A DNA stretch of 64,000 bases from Leptodactylus fallax (Eukaryota; Chordata; Amphibia; Anura; Leptodactylidae), in contig CAMRHE010000462.1 of NCBI GenBank assembly GCA_947044405.1, forward strand, positions 345,001 to 409,000, written 5' to 3'. The notes under the pieces are model-generated. The model worked only from the letters and a program-made list of their open reading frames with translations, had not been told where the DNA came from and ran no database searches. The translations under genes and the position numbers were made by a program. The first letter of the stretch is position 1. Each line of letters begins with the position of its first letter. Positions 30,895-44,260 of the stretch are shown here, piece by piece.

Positions 30895-31319
30895 CAAGGG
30901 AATTTGTCAGGTCTAAAATGCCTCCTAAACCAAAAATGGTGCAGTTAAGGGGTCTTTAATAAGAGCAGAAAGATACCTTTGATAAGGCAATGCAAAGATA
31001 ATCATCTTTTATGGATATGCAAATCAAACTGAAAGTGCACTGGAGAGGCCCAGTTTGCCAGATCTGCCTAGAGACAGCTGTATGGGTTCCAGATCTCCTC
31101 TGGCACTGCAGTCCAACCCCACCCCTTTAGCAGTGAATGACAGTCTCAGCCTCTGTTTGTGTTATGGTTGTCTGTAAGCAAACTTGGCATATCAGGCCCA
31201 CTCTCGTGCACTTGCAGGCTAATTTACATATCCATAAAAAATGATTGTCAGCATTGCTTTATTGGTTTGAGATCACACAAATTTCTATTTTGGCATTTTG
31301 AACCTGACAGACTCCCCTA
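30895..31319. mobile_element. Short inverted-repeat element
   Basis: The left end AGGGAATTTGTCAGGTCTAA and the reverse complement of the right end AGGGGAGTCTGTCAGGTTCA match at most positions, and both continue AATG. The interior is non-coding. Confidence 0.6.
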
Positions 31320-31796
31320 AAAGGGAAAATCAACCTTGTAGGGCGGCTTCTACACTTTCCAAAGATGCCTTTCTTGTTCTGCATTGCAGCTCCATTTTCA
31401 TTAAAACTTGCATTTTGTTCTTATGCAAATTAGCTGGAAAGGGCTTTAGGAGCATTTTTTTTCTCTTGTCAAGGTGTTGCTCTCCACTCTAGATAACTAC
31501 CCATAACTGCAGACAAACTGTGACAAAGTGGCTGCAGATGTCTCTTAAGCAATGGAGGTGGAGCTGGGCAGCAGTTAGGGGAGGTTATCTAGAGCAAAGA
31601 GTAAAGCCCTAGCAGGAGTAGAAACGCCCCTAAAGTCCTTTTCAGCAAATTTGCTAAGAATACAATCCATATTTTCATGAAAATGGTGCAGCAATGCTGA
31701 ATAAAGAAAGCATCTTTGGAAAGTGTAGTAGTGGCTCTATAATATACTGTCATTAGTTTAGTAAAGATTTTCCTGCTGACAGACTCCCTTTAATTG
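31320..31796. mobile_element. Palindromic short element related to 60672-61037
   Basis: The arms CTACACTTTCCAAAGATGCC and its near reverse complement at about 31707-31730 face each other across the element. The right end reads CTGACAGACTCCCTTTAA. The same end and arm wording occurs at 60672-61037. Confidence 0.55.
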
Positions 31797-32330
31797 TTAG
31801 ATTGATAGTTTTAACCTAAATTATTATGTATATTAAATAACATTATGTAAGCATTGATTCAGTCAAATTAACTTTTTTCTGTTTTCCATGAATTTTTATT
31901 TCCATGATAATAATAAAACTGTAATCTAATTTATAAGGCATCTTGCACAAAACATGCCAGATACCACTCTTCTGTGCATCTTATTTGATCTACTGCAAAC
32001 TATAGTTACTAGCAGTTAGCATAGCTATAGCCACAAGAGAACATGACCTGTATATTTATTAAAAATGTAATTCCTGAGGTGCACTAAGAGTACTGTAGGC
32101 GTATCCTCAGTGTTACACTGAAATGACAGAATACTGGTAGGAACATAAGCTTTCTATTCAAAATATATACAACCACAGCTAATTTTATTAAATATTCACA
32201 CACAAACAATAAATACATGACAAATTCAAATATATAAACATTAAGAAAGAAGACATACAATGACATTAGACTTTCCAACTTATCTGACATAAATCATGTC
32301 TAATGTCTCAGTTTACTTTACCCAAACACA
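31797..32330. other. Intergenic, nothing recognised
   Basis: AT-rich, no repeat or coding signal identified. Confidence 0.55.
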
Positions 32331-34360
32331 GTTGTAATATCGCAGCAGTTTACCAGACTGAAACCTGCTTGTGATACCACTATAGTTTAGCTTACAGAAA
32401 CTCACCTGCAATGTTACAACAGCTTAACTACCTTGTGATGTCACAATAGCTTACTAGATGGAAAGACACTTATGATGTCTAAGCAGCTCATCTGACTGAA
32501 ATTTGTCTTGTGATGTGTCTTGTCTTGTGACTTGTGATGTCACTGCATTTTACTTAGAATGTAGTTATGATATCACAGTAACATAAGTGACTGACACTCA
32601 CTTGTAATGTCACAGCAACTTAAATAAAACCTACATGGGATGGTACAGCAAATTAACTAAAAACCACTTGTGATGTCACAGATGCTTACCTGACTGAAAC
32701 GCAGTTATAACATTACAGTAGCATACCCAGCTAGAACTCACTAGTGATGTCACAGAAACTTACCTGACTGAAGGATGCTTCTGAAGCAACAGCTGCTCAC
32801 CAGACTAAAATGTACTTGTGATGTCATGGTAGTGTAGCCCTATTTGGGGGGGGGGTATGAGTATTATCCCTCCCGCAACAGACTCTGGCGCTGACCTGTG
32901 TGTATAATGGGACCTGAAGCCTTCGCTGAAGGGAAGAGTGGGAACATATATGAAATATATCAGTGCCTCCACCCAGGATAGAGCCTCTGTATTACAGGGA
33001 GGATCTCTTCCTGGGACTTACCCATGAAGTACAGTTAGTAGCCTTAACAAGGATCACTGTACTAATCTCACAGTCTGAAGAATACATACAGATACCACAT
33101 AAGGTTATAACAGTAGCTTTATAAGAATCAAAAGGGTAATAATACATACATACAATATACTCAGAACACAGCAGTACTACAACAACCAGCAAGTCCTCAA
33201 CCGTCTTAGGTTATATACCCGGGTATATATATAGATATATAGCAAGAGTCCAGTGCACAATACCTCCAGGCAACAGAAGAGATGCAGGGGCCCCTGTGGA
33301 TGACTGTGGATCCTCGGATTCTTCCAGGAGATGACAGATAGCCGATCAGGAGATGATGATGATGATGGTGAGATTCTTCACAGGCAGCAAACAGGGCGAC
33401 GGTGACGGCAGTAGATGCAGGCCTGACTACCCTAACACTGAGTCCTTAACCTGCCAGCTAAACTACTAGTGCCACCGGGCCTCTAACTAGCTAGTTGGCC
33501 TTCGGAAGCCTAACCTATCACTGCCCTGAACTATATATATATATGGATCCCTAACTACAGTTACTAGCTAGGTCCTGTGAGTATATAGGGGGTAACACAT
33601 ACCTAACTATATACTGTGAAGTAAAGAGGAACAAGTGGCTCTTAGACTCCCCCAGACATAACATGTCTGTCTCAGCAGCTCTGCTCACATCTCTCCCCCC
33701 AGCAGCTCTGCCTCACATGTGTCTGACTCACTGTATTTACAAAACAAAACTTGCACTAAATGCCTGGGGTCTCTGAAGCCAAACTGCAGGGGCAAAGAAG
33801 CCAGATACATTATATCCTAGTAGAAATGGCAGTTCCCTACAGTAGTTTATCTGACAAAAACAAACTTTTGATTTCACAGTGGCATACCTTACTGAAACCC
33901 ACTTGTGATGTTACAGCAACTTACCTGTCAAAAATCCAATTGTAGTGTCACAGTAGCTTACTTGACTAAAGCATAGTTATGAGGTCACAGTAGCATACCT
34001 GAATGTTGTTTCAGCAGCTTGCTGTCTTACAGTCTAAAACCCTCTTGTAGAGTCAAAATAAGTTTGCCTGACGGAAACACACCTGCAATTTCACAGCAGC
34101 TTACCTGACAGAAAGACACTGGTGATGTCACAGTGGCTCACCTGACGGAAACATAGTTATGATGTCACAGTAGCATACCTAACAGAAGTTCACTTGTGAT
34201 GTTACAGCACCTTACCTGACTAAAACCCACGAGTGATGGCACAATTGCTTACCTAACAGAAGCACTTCTGCAATGGCAAAATAGCTTTCATAAACAAAAA
34301 TAGCTGTGATGGAAAAATACTAGTGATGTTACAGAAACTTTTCTGACAGAAGCATAGTTA
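32331..34360. repeat. Degenerate minisatellite, interrupted by a candidate solo LTR
   Basis: Units close to CACTTGTGATGTCACAG followed by CAGCTTACCTGACTGAAAC recur every 35-50 bases at 32340-32830 and again at 33850-34360. The insert between them (32833-33841) is different sequence. Exact TGATGTCAC occurs at least six times. Confidence 0.8.
32833..33841. mobile_element. Candidate solo LTR
   Basis: The 1,009-bp insert begins TGTAGCCCTATTTGGG and ends AGTTCCCTACA, with TG...CA termini and a GTAG direct repeat on both sides (32829-32832 and 33842-33845). It interrupts the minisatellite cleanly. No coding is seen. The strand and family are undetermined. Confidence 0.5.
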
Positions 34361-34370
34361 TGATGCCACG

Positions 34371-34606
34371 TGACCGTGAAGGACCTTCAAACAGCTACAT
34401 TAAAATCAATTCATGTGAATGAGGCTATTCACATGACCGATTTTTATTTATATTTTTTCGTTGACATGTCATATTTCTGCCCATTTTAACAGATTCCTCA
34501 ATAGACTTCAATATATGAGGGATTCCTGAAAAGAAATTGCCAATGGGTGCAAAATGGCTGTGAAAAATGTCCCTTTTTCATGGCCAGTTTGCACATCGTA
34601 TGAATA
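34371..34606. mobile_element. Short element within the minisatellite tail
   Basis: A segment without the minisatellite unit interrupts the array. It starts near GTGACCGTGAAGGACCTTC and ends near TTGCACATCGTATGAATAG. Array-like units resume at 34610. Confidence 0.4.
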
Positions 34607-34929
34607 GAAGCTCATGATATCACAACAGCTTATGTGACTAAATATCTTGAGATGTCAGAAGTTTGACTGATATACTCTTGTGGAATAACAGTAACTTTCC
34701 CAGGGGGCAGACACCAGAAATTAATCTAACTAGTCTACTCTACTGTCTAGTCAAACTTTCCGATAGTATTAGTAAGTCTGCCCCAGTAAGTTTCTATTTT
34801 TACTAAATACTGTACATACAGTATGTTCTTTGTCAAACACAGTCTGGGCCTAACCAAAAACCTATATAGGGTTATATAAGTCTATATTATTAACAATGGT
34901 TGTAATATTCAGGCGTTAATATACTTTTG

Positions 34930-35580
34930 GTCATGTATTAAGATTATATAATGGAATCACAGGGTACTTGGCCATGTATGTAGTGCTGTACAGACATTTT
35001 CGATCTTTTTGTTTTTTACTCCCCAATTTCCAAAAGCCATAACCTTTCCCTTTTACGAACATTTACAAAAATCAAAACTTTGAAAAATGTTTGGTATACA
35101 AGTAGTCCTTTTTACTGACACCAATTTGGATATCGTTTGATATTTTGATTGCATTTCATTCATTTTTGTACTGGTGGCAAATAAATCAAAAACGGTGGTT
35201 CAGCCATTTAAATTTTTTTTTTTTTGCTCCGGTGTTCAAAAATATTCTTATATGTTTGTAGTTCAGGCATTTTCAGACACGGGGATGTTTGTTTCACTTT
35301 GTTTATTTTATTTCTGTTCATGGGAAAAATTTATACTTTTATTTTATATATTTTTTTGAACTTTTATTTTTAGACCTCCTAGGGGTCTGATCACTAGTAC
35401 AATATTCATTGCAGTATATTGTAAAATCCATTCAGCCCTATTACAGGCTCCCAGCTGTCAGAGGAACAGATCACCCCTAGATCTCATTCCAGGGGATAGC
35501 AATCTTCTGTGACATGGCAGCACACATGCACCTCCTGATAAACTCACCAAGGCGTCTAAAGGGTTAATGCCGCTGGGTCT
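34930..35580. repeat. Interspersed repeat, same family as 24075-26090
   Basis: Shares CAAAAGCCATAACCTTTCCC-like wording, GTTCAGGCATTTT and AGACCTCCTAGGGGTCTGAT with the repeat inside the LINE at 24-26 kb. Non-coding. Confidence 0.6.
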
Positions 35581-36507
35581 CCACTGTGTAATCCACCTTT
35601 AAAGTGGCAAATGAATAATAACCAGGTACTAGATATTTTGTATGTATAATGGGAGCTAAAGCACAGGTTTAGAAGCATGTATTTACCATAGATTTTATAG
35701 GGGAGATTTAATAATACTGTCTAAAAGTTAGATTAGCCAGTCTTAAAATGTGCCAAATTTATCATAGCGTCTGATGCTGGATGCAGTGGCGGAAGTACTG
35801 TCGTAACGACTGCTATGGGGCCCACGACCTTAGGTTACTCCAGCAGATAACAGCTGCTATTTACTTACCGATCTCTCATCCACAGCTGCCTCCGCTTCCC
35901 TTTCAGCCCTTCAGGGGGCCCCATGCGTCCCACCTCACGGCGTCAGGGACCTCTAGGTTGAAGAGAGAAGCAGAGTAGGCCGTTGGCAAGATCGGGAATT
36001 GTTAAGCAGGGCCATGATACTGAGAGTAGTTGTTGGGCGACCCTCGCGAGACTAGTCTCATGAGGTTTGCTCGACAGTTTCATTTAGACTGAACAGGTCC
36101 AAAACAGAACTGCTATTATTATACTATGGGGTCCCTTTAGACCCCAGAGTATAATGAGCGGAGGACTAGGGTAGGTGAGTAAAAATAAAGTGTTAATCAC
36201 CTCCTCTGGGCTCTGGCACAGGTCTTTGGGCCTCCTGAATGAAGTCAGAGACTGCTGAGGCCTCAGTGATCATGTGGGTCACACTAAGATGATGACACAT
36301 AATGATACCGGTGTATCCCACGTGATCCCTGAGGCCCAATCACAGGCCTCTGCGGGCTCTGACGTCATTCAGTAAGCCTGAAGAACAGCGATGAAGCCCA
36401 GGAGAAGTGAGTAACACGGTTGTTAGTTATGTTTAATGACCTCCGCAGGCCTCCACTCATTATACTCTTGGGTCTAAAGAGAGTATAATAATAGTGGGTG
36501 ACGAACC

Positions 36508-36545
36508 CCAAAAATTTCAGGTTTGGCCAAACCCGAAATTTTTGG
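36508..36545. repeat. 38-bp near-perfect palindrome
   Basis: Arms CCAAAAATTTC-x-GGTTTGG and the reverse complement meet at TGGCCA. Only one position per arm fails to pair. Confidence 0.85.
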
Positions 36546-36549
36546 AAAA

Positions 36550-36790
36550 CAAAAACTGTAGGGGCCACTATGGTACATTATACTGTGTGGAGGGGCCACT
36601 ATGGGAAATTATGCTGTGTCAAAGGGCCACTAAGGGACATTATACTGTGTGAAGGAGCCACTATGGGACATCATACTGTGTGGAGAGGGCCACTGTGAAC
36701 ATTATGCTGTGTGAAGGGGCCACTGTGGGACTTTATGCTATGTGGAGGGCTGCTTTGGTACATTATGCCTTGTGGAGATGCCATTATGGA
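36550..36790. repeat. Tandem repeat, unit about 30-35 bp
   Basis: Units of GGGGCCACTATGGGACATTA then TACTGTGTGGA recur about seven times with substitutions, drifting at the right end. Confidence 0.8.
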
Positions 36791-36953
36791 AACTTATACG
36801 GCGCACTATGGGACATTGTTATGGGATTGTTCAGGAATTGGACAAACTCCGTAAAGGGCTGGGACTGGTGGTGACCTAAAGTCACTAGCACCTAGTTTTT
36901 TGGTGCAGATGATGACACAGTTCTGGTGCGTTTTGCTTAGTAAATCTACCCCT

Positions 36954-37883
36954 GTATATTTAGAGCTGGACAGCAATATTCATCGCATACAGCATTTAGC
37001 ACTAAGGAGTAGATGTATGAATAGATTTAGCTCTCTCATTACTCTCCAAGTACTGACAACTACTTTATATTTTTGGGAGGGGTGAGTGGCACAAGCGGGA
37101 TCAAATTCCCCAGTAGAGGGAGGAAAAAATCTTTCTGCATTTGACTGATACTTTAATGTAACTGACTCCTCATATATAACAAGTCGTATAGCAGAAAGTT
37201 GATGATTATACTGCTTCGATCCAGTCTAAGAGCTGGTTGAAGCCAGATTATGCAGACTTTGTTCCCAGTTCTCCTTCTGTATATTCTCTACGCCCAATGG
37301 TAAAATGAAATTGCAAATGTGAACTTGTCAGCGTCAACTTCAACAATGAATCTGCTGTGTCACAGAAGACATGGGTGCAGAATGTCCATACTTTCCCTCT
37401 TGTGCCCCCTTGTATAAAACACAGTCTTGAAAACAGTGCTATAACATAAAAGTTTTATTAGTTCACAACCTTATCATTTTTTTTAAATAGACACAAAAGA
37501 TTCTTACTAAAAGTTTCCTTTACGAGAACATAATGGAGAATTGTGGATTAGACAATAATTTGAATGTGAATAATGTTGCATTTACATAATCCTCAGATAG
37601 TAAAAATTGCCCTAAAGTAATGTAAACTGATAAATGCATAGCAACAAGTTTATTTCGGACATTCATTGGAAAATAAACTGGCATGGAGTTCGTGTCTGGG
37701 ATGTCAAGTCTCACAGGCTCAGCGTTCAACTGAAGTGGTGGCTCCCACAAGATTTTATTCATCCGAGTCAACTACACTTAAATGCTAGTGATCCTATAGA
37801 CCCTGTACTATATGACCTTTATAACCCTGTTCTGTGCAAGGAAATACTACTGATTTGTAGGATAATGATATCTGTAAAACTGC
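36954..37883. other. Intergenic, nothing recognised
   Basis: No repeat family or exon recognised on either strand. Confidence 0.5.
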
Positions 37884-38125
37884 AGCACACTGGCTCAGTG
37901 GTTACCATTGTCGCTTTGTGGTCCCGGAGTCCTACTTTAGGTTCAAATCTAACGAAGGACAACATGAAGTTTGTATGTTTTCCCCATGTTTGCGTGGGTT
38001 GTCTCTGTGGGTAGTCTAGTTTTCTCCCTCTCCAAATACATACTGAAAGGGAATTTAGATTGTGAGCCCTATATGGGAGAGCGTCTGACAACATCTGTGA
38101 AGTAAGAGAAATAATAAATAAACAT
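37884..38125 (+). mobile_element. tRNA-headed SINE, diverged copy
   Basis: The head ACTGGCTCAGTGGTTACCAT contains an A-box-like sequence, and AGGTTCAAATCTAA a B-box-like one. The body TTTGTATGTTTTCCCCATGT and TTAGATTGTGAGCCCTATAT matches the minus-strand copy at 62709-62961. The tail AATAATAAATAAAC differs from that copy. Confidence 0.75.
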
Positions 38126-38925
38126 TATTCAGTGTTCAGAAATTTTACAGGGCTGAAAGGGATCAGATCAGAATTTTGATCTTATGCTGACCATATACAT
38201 TAGATGATTTTGAGAGGTTTGGCTAACTATCTAATGTGTATAGGGGCCTCCCAACTCTGTCCAGACAGAACATGTTAGGGAAGATAAGGATAGGGCTGAT
38301 CTTGTTTTCAGGTAAATAAGCAACTGCAAAAGGAGTCTGGGAGTGGATTTTTCCTTTCTCCCAGTCCAGTAAACCTACATCACTTGGGGAAGTTGGCAAG
38401 TTGCATCTGTTGGCTGAACATAAATAGATAGGCAGTACATTGCTGTCTCTGTTCATACTCAAATACAAGGCCTGCTTTATACTAAGCTAACTATTGCCCC
38501 AGATGCTGCTAATAGTGTGCAGTCCCCAATTTTCTGCTTGCAGACCCTCCTTTACTAAGTCCAATGTACAACCTACTGCACCCGAATTCTGTATCTGTTC
38601 TTTGCCTCCTGTACTTCCATGTATCCTCTAATACTCAGCCTGATGTATAGTCCTACCTTACTGGTTATACAGTATATCCCAGTACTGTGCTCAGTGCTAT
38701 TGATGCCAGGGTCTTTTTAACTCATAAAAACTTTTAACTGCCCCCCCACCCCATCACCACCACTTACACATGCCTCCCAACTTTCAGTGGACACAAAGAT
38801 GGATTAATGTGGTGGAGTGCATAATGCCCCTCATTGGCCTATCACACAGTTAACCCTTTCACTGATCATGGACCGAGGCGCCATTTTCCTGGCAGTTCAT
38901 GGGCGCTGCCATTTTCAGGTGACCT
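38126..38925. repeat. Intergenic with a degenerate interspersed repeat
   Basis: CTAATGTGTATAGGGGCCTC near 38232 and related wording near 56290 (TTATGTGTATAGGGGCCTTC) mark a shared repeat. No coding. Confidence 0.4.
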
Positions 38926-38987
38926 CATGGTCATGTGATGGGCAGTCCATGGTCATGTGATGGGCAGTCCATGGTCATGTGATGGAG
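38926..38987. repeat. 22-bp tandem repeat, nearly three units
   Basis: The unit CATGGTCATGTGATGGGCAG plus TC is repeated twice exactly; the third unit diverges at its end. Confidence 0.9.
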
Positions 38988-39900
38988 ACACAGGTGCAAA
39001 GGTCATTATAGTCACACCACAGTACATATATTAAGATTATGGCATGTATACTCAATTTATGTCAATACGGGTTTATGAGACATGAAGTCAGTACACAGGT
39101 AAAAGGTCAAGTGTCTTCTAAAATGACTTCACTGTTCTTCACAAAACCACAGTGGCCTCACATAGCCACATCAGAGGTGTGCTGTGTCGTTGGCAGACTG
39201 TCAGAATAAAGTACATCTTGTTATAAAAAACTGAGATACCAGGGGTAAAAGGGCAGTTCTGAAGCTTTACACCTGTAGCAAGACTGTGGATTCAGCAAAT
39301 GATTTGTATGAGGTGAACAGACAGGCACTTGAATGAAGAAAGATTTCTGTAACAATGTAGTTAGCAATTCCTACGATTACATAATTCTTATAAACTGTAC
39401 AGATAAGATAGAAGATACTGATATGAGGACATGCTGATAAGGTAGGAACTTGTTGAATAGGAAATTCATCATTTATACACCACATCCAGATATCATTTAG
39501 GCCTTCAAACAGTTTTACATTTTTTGTTTGGCTAATACCTGAAGTGGGCCCCAAAAAAGTTCTGTGCTCAAGAATATAGCGGACTTGATAAGTAAATCTA
39601 CTAAATTATTTTTTTTTTTGAGAATTAATGATAACATCCTTAGTTGTCTGATATAGTGAATGGGTTATTGTTGATGGAATGGTTAATGTTAACATTCTTG
39701 TTGTCTAAGGTGGGGGTTAATACTATTGACACTTGTGACCTAGGGTCAGGGGCATCACTAGTGCAAAAGATCCAGACAGAAGGCCAAGAACTTTTGTCAA
39801 GTGCCCCAGGCCACAAAGGCTACAAGAGCACTGTGATCTGCACCACATCACAGACAGCAGCATAGAAGGGAACAGAGGCTTTTTTTTTTCTTTGTATCTT
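38988..39900. other. Intergenic, nothing recognised
   Basis: No repeat or coding signal that I can support. Confidence 0.5.
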
Positions 39901-40860
39901 TAGATGAACAATTTAATTTGGGGGCAATATGGGAGGTACACTGGGAGAGCCATATTACTATTAGGGGCACCATTACTAATGGTGTACACTGGAGGAGCAG
40001 TATTACTATTGGGGGCCCTATCGAGGCATTATTGAGGAACATTATTGTTATTGAGGGTGCTATTACCAATGGGACATGCTGGGGAGCATTCTAAATATTG
40101 GGGAACTTAGGAGGGCACTGTTACTAGTAGAGGCACTGTGGTGGAACATTATTACAATTTGAATCACTTTGGCAGCCACTATTACCAATGGCAGCATGGA
40201 GGGAGAATATTATTACTATTGGGGGATTATGGTGGCCACTATTGACATGTGGGGCACACTGGGGGAGTATTAATACACTTTGAAGGCACTATGGGGGAAC
40301 TATTACTAATAGGGGCACACTGGGAGAACATAATTATTATGCGAGGCATTATTATTGGGGCACTATGGAGGTAATACAGTATTACTATTGGCAGCATTAT
40401 TACTATTGGGGCAGTATGGGGGTTACTATTACGGATGGGGAAACATTACTATTGACAACACTATAGGGAGCATTAGTGAGGCACACCGGTAGAGCATTAT
40501 TGCAACTGGGTCTCTATGGGGGTACTATTACTAAAGAGCACCACTACTAACAAGGCAGAAGAGGTGCATTATTACAGTGAGGGCTACTATTACTAATAGG
40601 GCACACTGCAGAAGCAATATTACTATAGGGGTGTTATCACTAATGGGGCATGCTGGGGGAGCATTATTACTATCAGAGGCATTATTACTATTAGGACGCT
40701 ATGGGGATACTATGAGGCACAGTAGGCGTTAGTAATATTTCAGTACTATAGGGGACATTAATATTGGCATTTATATGGGCATTATTACTAATAGAGCACT
40801 CTGAGAAGCATTATTACTATGGGGACATTATTACTGTCAGAAGAACTATTTGCTGGGCAC
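39901..40860. repeat. Degenerate GGGG/ATTATTACTATT minisatellite
   Basis: Short units such as GGGGAGCATTATTACTATTG and GGGGCACTATGG recur irregularly for nearly 1 kb. The plus strand is purine/T-rich and contains no meaningful frames. Confidence 0.75.
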
Positions 40861-41229
40861 ATTATATTAATGCACATTATTTTTCTGTATGGTTTTTCTA
40901 TACTGAACTTCTGAGCAGCTCCCATTCTTTGGACAGATATAATGTTTATGACACTACTAGATTATACAACCTTTGTACAAGAAATGGAATAAACAGGATC
41001 TGTCCAGTGATAATTAGAGATATAGCATAATTACGATGATCTTTACCTGGAACGTCTCTGTGCCGCTCTTGCCTGAACAGGCCATCACTGACACAATACA
41101 AACTTAAGCTTGGGGTAAATGGGTTGTTCTTGTGAAATAAAATAGATTCAATAATTAAAATGACATGTATAACGGCAGCACAATCTGTTTTGTGGAAAAT
41201 TCTAAAATAATTCTGAGAAATTATAGTTG

Positions 41230-41495
41230 AAGGAGTATTCTCATGAACATAACCATATTAAAAATGTTAAAAAAGTTTTTTGCAAACATAGCATACCTGC
41301 AAAGTGGATGGGTTTCTGGCTAAACCCATCCACACATTGCAGAAAAATATCTGCAGCAGACATGCTGAGATTTCAAAAACCGTCACAATAGTGAAATTCT
41401 TCAAAACTCTGCAAAATTAATCATTTCTATTTGCAAAACAGTTTAACTTTTGTCAAAAATCTAATTGTTGTTATGTTCATGGAAAACCCCTTTAA
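41230..41495. mobile_element. TTAA-type inverted-repeat element, intact copy
   Basis: The left end AAGGAGTATTCTCATGAACA then TAAC pairs with the right end GTTATGTTCATGGAAAACCC then CTTTAA. This is the uninterrupted relative of the element at 1-1415. Confidence 0.75.
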
Positions 41496-41975
41496 GCATA
41501 CTATGGATATTTTAATTAGTACACTTTCGCAGCTGCAAGTAGCATAATCACCTTCTATGGACAGGTCTTGTGCATACAGCTGCAAGCTGATCAAAGAAGA
41601 TAGAACATTTATTGTTGATCTTCTCCTTCATTCATGTCGGCTAATGATCATTAAGTGATGTATGGGTCTTTAACCTCCAGCAGTAACAGCAGCTACATTC
41701 AGAGATATTGTGGCTCATACTGGTAAGGGGAAATGTCATATTCAATCCTGACTGCCAGTGCAACATTCATTAACCAGTATATTGTGGTAAATGAACCCTG
41801 ATAGTCATTGTTAGTGGGAAATGGTTCAGTCTGTGGTTGGTCCCTATTTGTATTATTGGTGTTTTTGTGTTACCTGTGTGCAAAAATCTCAATTACTAAG
41901 TCTCTGCAGGTACAGTCACTGGCTTGTTTGGCAACCCTATTGGTCTAGTGGCCATTCCCAGTACCAAGCTATGGA

Positions 41976-42914
<939 letters not shown>

Positions 42915-43171
42915 CATTGATGTCACTTCCTGAAACTCATTGTACAAGAAAGCATTCTGCTCTACTGTAAGCTTCTCATGAGTGGTGCCATCATTAAGCC
43001 TCATGAGACCCAATGCAATTGGTTGCTAGATCGATTCATTGACTATTATACAGGATAATAAAGTAACCATGGGGCATCACAACAAAACATAAAATACTAA
43101 ACCATAATCACCTTAAGTGGCAAATAAGTTAAAAACATGAAATGTATGCGTTCTATGTATGTGTTCCACTT

Positions 43172-43232
43172 TAAGCCTATATTCACATGAATTCTGGATG
43201 AAATGGCTGAGAAAAACGTTCATGTGAATGTA
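43172..43232. repeat. Short foldback repeat
   Basis: AGCCTATATTCACATGAA and TTCATGTGAATGTAGGCT are near-perfect inverted copies 25 bp apart. Confidence 0.7.
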
Positions 43233-43984
43233 GGCTAACTTGCTCTCCGACTTATGTGCATTATAGCTTTCCACTTTCCACTTCCAATATCTTCAGTCAT
43301 CATTAACTGCACTTCACATAATGGAGATGCTATACATACTAACCTGTTTTTATGCAGTTTTCGATGCATTTTCTTAATTTTACAGGTGAAACATGGTAAA
43401 TAAATGTATTTCATCAGTAAAATTAAGAACCTGCATCTAAAACCGTGTGAAAACTGTATGAATTTTTTTCCAATGCAGTTTAAAGCAGGTAAATGAGCCA
43501 TGTATATATAGCCTTGAGGATGGAGATACAAGTTGCCCACCCTAGTAAATAACTGTGGTGTTACAAGACAATGTGCCTCATCTGCTACCTCTTGACATGG
43601 ATTGTACAGCAAGAGGTGGCTGGCACAGGGAGGCCCAAAGAGATCAGCATGGTGATGGTGGAAGAAAGTGTGGTGCTCACTTTTGAGTTTGCACTTTTAG
43701 GGGCAGAGCTGAGGCTGCACATGATACTTACCTAAAGCATCAATATGGTACTTACAGATCAGTTAACAGATCTTATTAGGTAATTCAAGCAGACAAAGTA
43801 GGAAATGCAACACTAGGGATTTGTTCCAAAGTACATAGGTTTGTGTGGTCTCTGTGGCGTAAAGATCTATATGCTAATAATTTCAGATATTCTAGGATTG
43901 CTAATCTTTGCTATAATTCCAATCTTGTCAAGGCACTTTCAACATTACTGCTCCGAAAACAAGATGTTTTCCCTCCTGCTATCA

Positions 43985-44260
43985 GCTAATAAACTGTTAA
44001 AGATGTGATCTCTGTACTGGGCAGGTTACTGATTAAGAAATTGTTTTTCTGGCCTCTGCGCCCATCACACACCCCTGCTCTGCCTCCCTTACAAAGAGGA
44101 ATCTCAGTCTTCCCACTGAGCAGGACAGTAGTTCATTGGAGCAAACACACAAGCCTCTTCTTTCATTGGCTGCATAAGGCGAGCCTCTGCTTACCGAAGC
44201 TGAGTCAGTTTTCAGTACACTGGACTGTGTGCTAAGAGAATACATTGCTGCGGGGTTTGT
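43985..44260 (+). promoter_or_regulatory. Candidate distal regulatory segment upstream of UCP1
   Basis: This stretch is non-repetitive and C-rich compared with its surroundings. It contains an inverted CCAAT (CATTGGCT at about 44164-44171) and an AP-1/MARE-like site AGCTGAGTCAG at about 44199-44209. It is about 2.7 kb upstream of the proposed UCP1 start. Its role is a guess. Confidence 0.25.

Larger units (their letters stand above)
35698..36953. mobile_element. Composite element with AGGGGTAGATTTACTA ends
   Basis: The left end AGGGGAGATTTAATAATA and the reverse complement of the right end AGGGGTAGATTTACTAAGC form a terminal inverted repeat. Inside are a second copy of the family X repeat (35770-36480), a 38-bp palindrome (36508-36545) and a short tandem array (36550-36790). 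Confidence 0.5.

Noticed and set aside
39901..40860. CRISPR-like array
   Set aside because: Units are short, irregular and not separated by unique spacers; the genome is eukaryotic.
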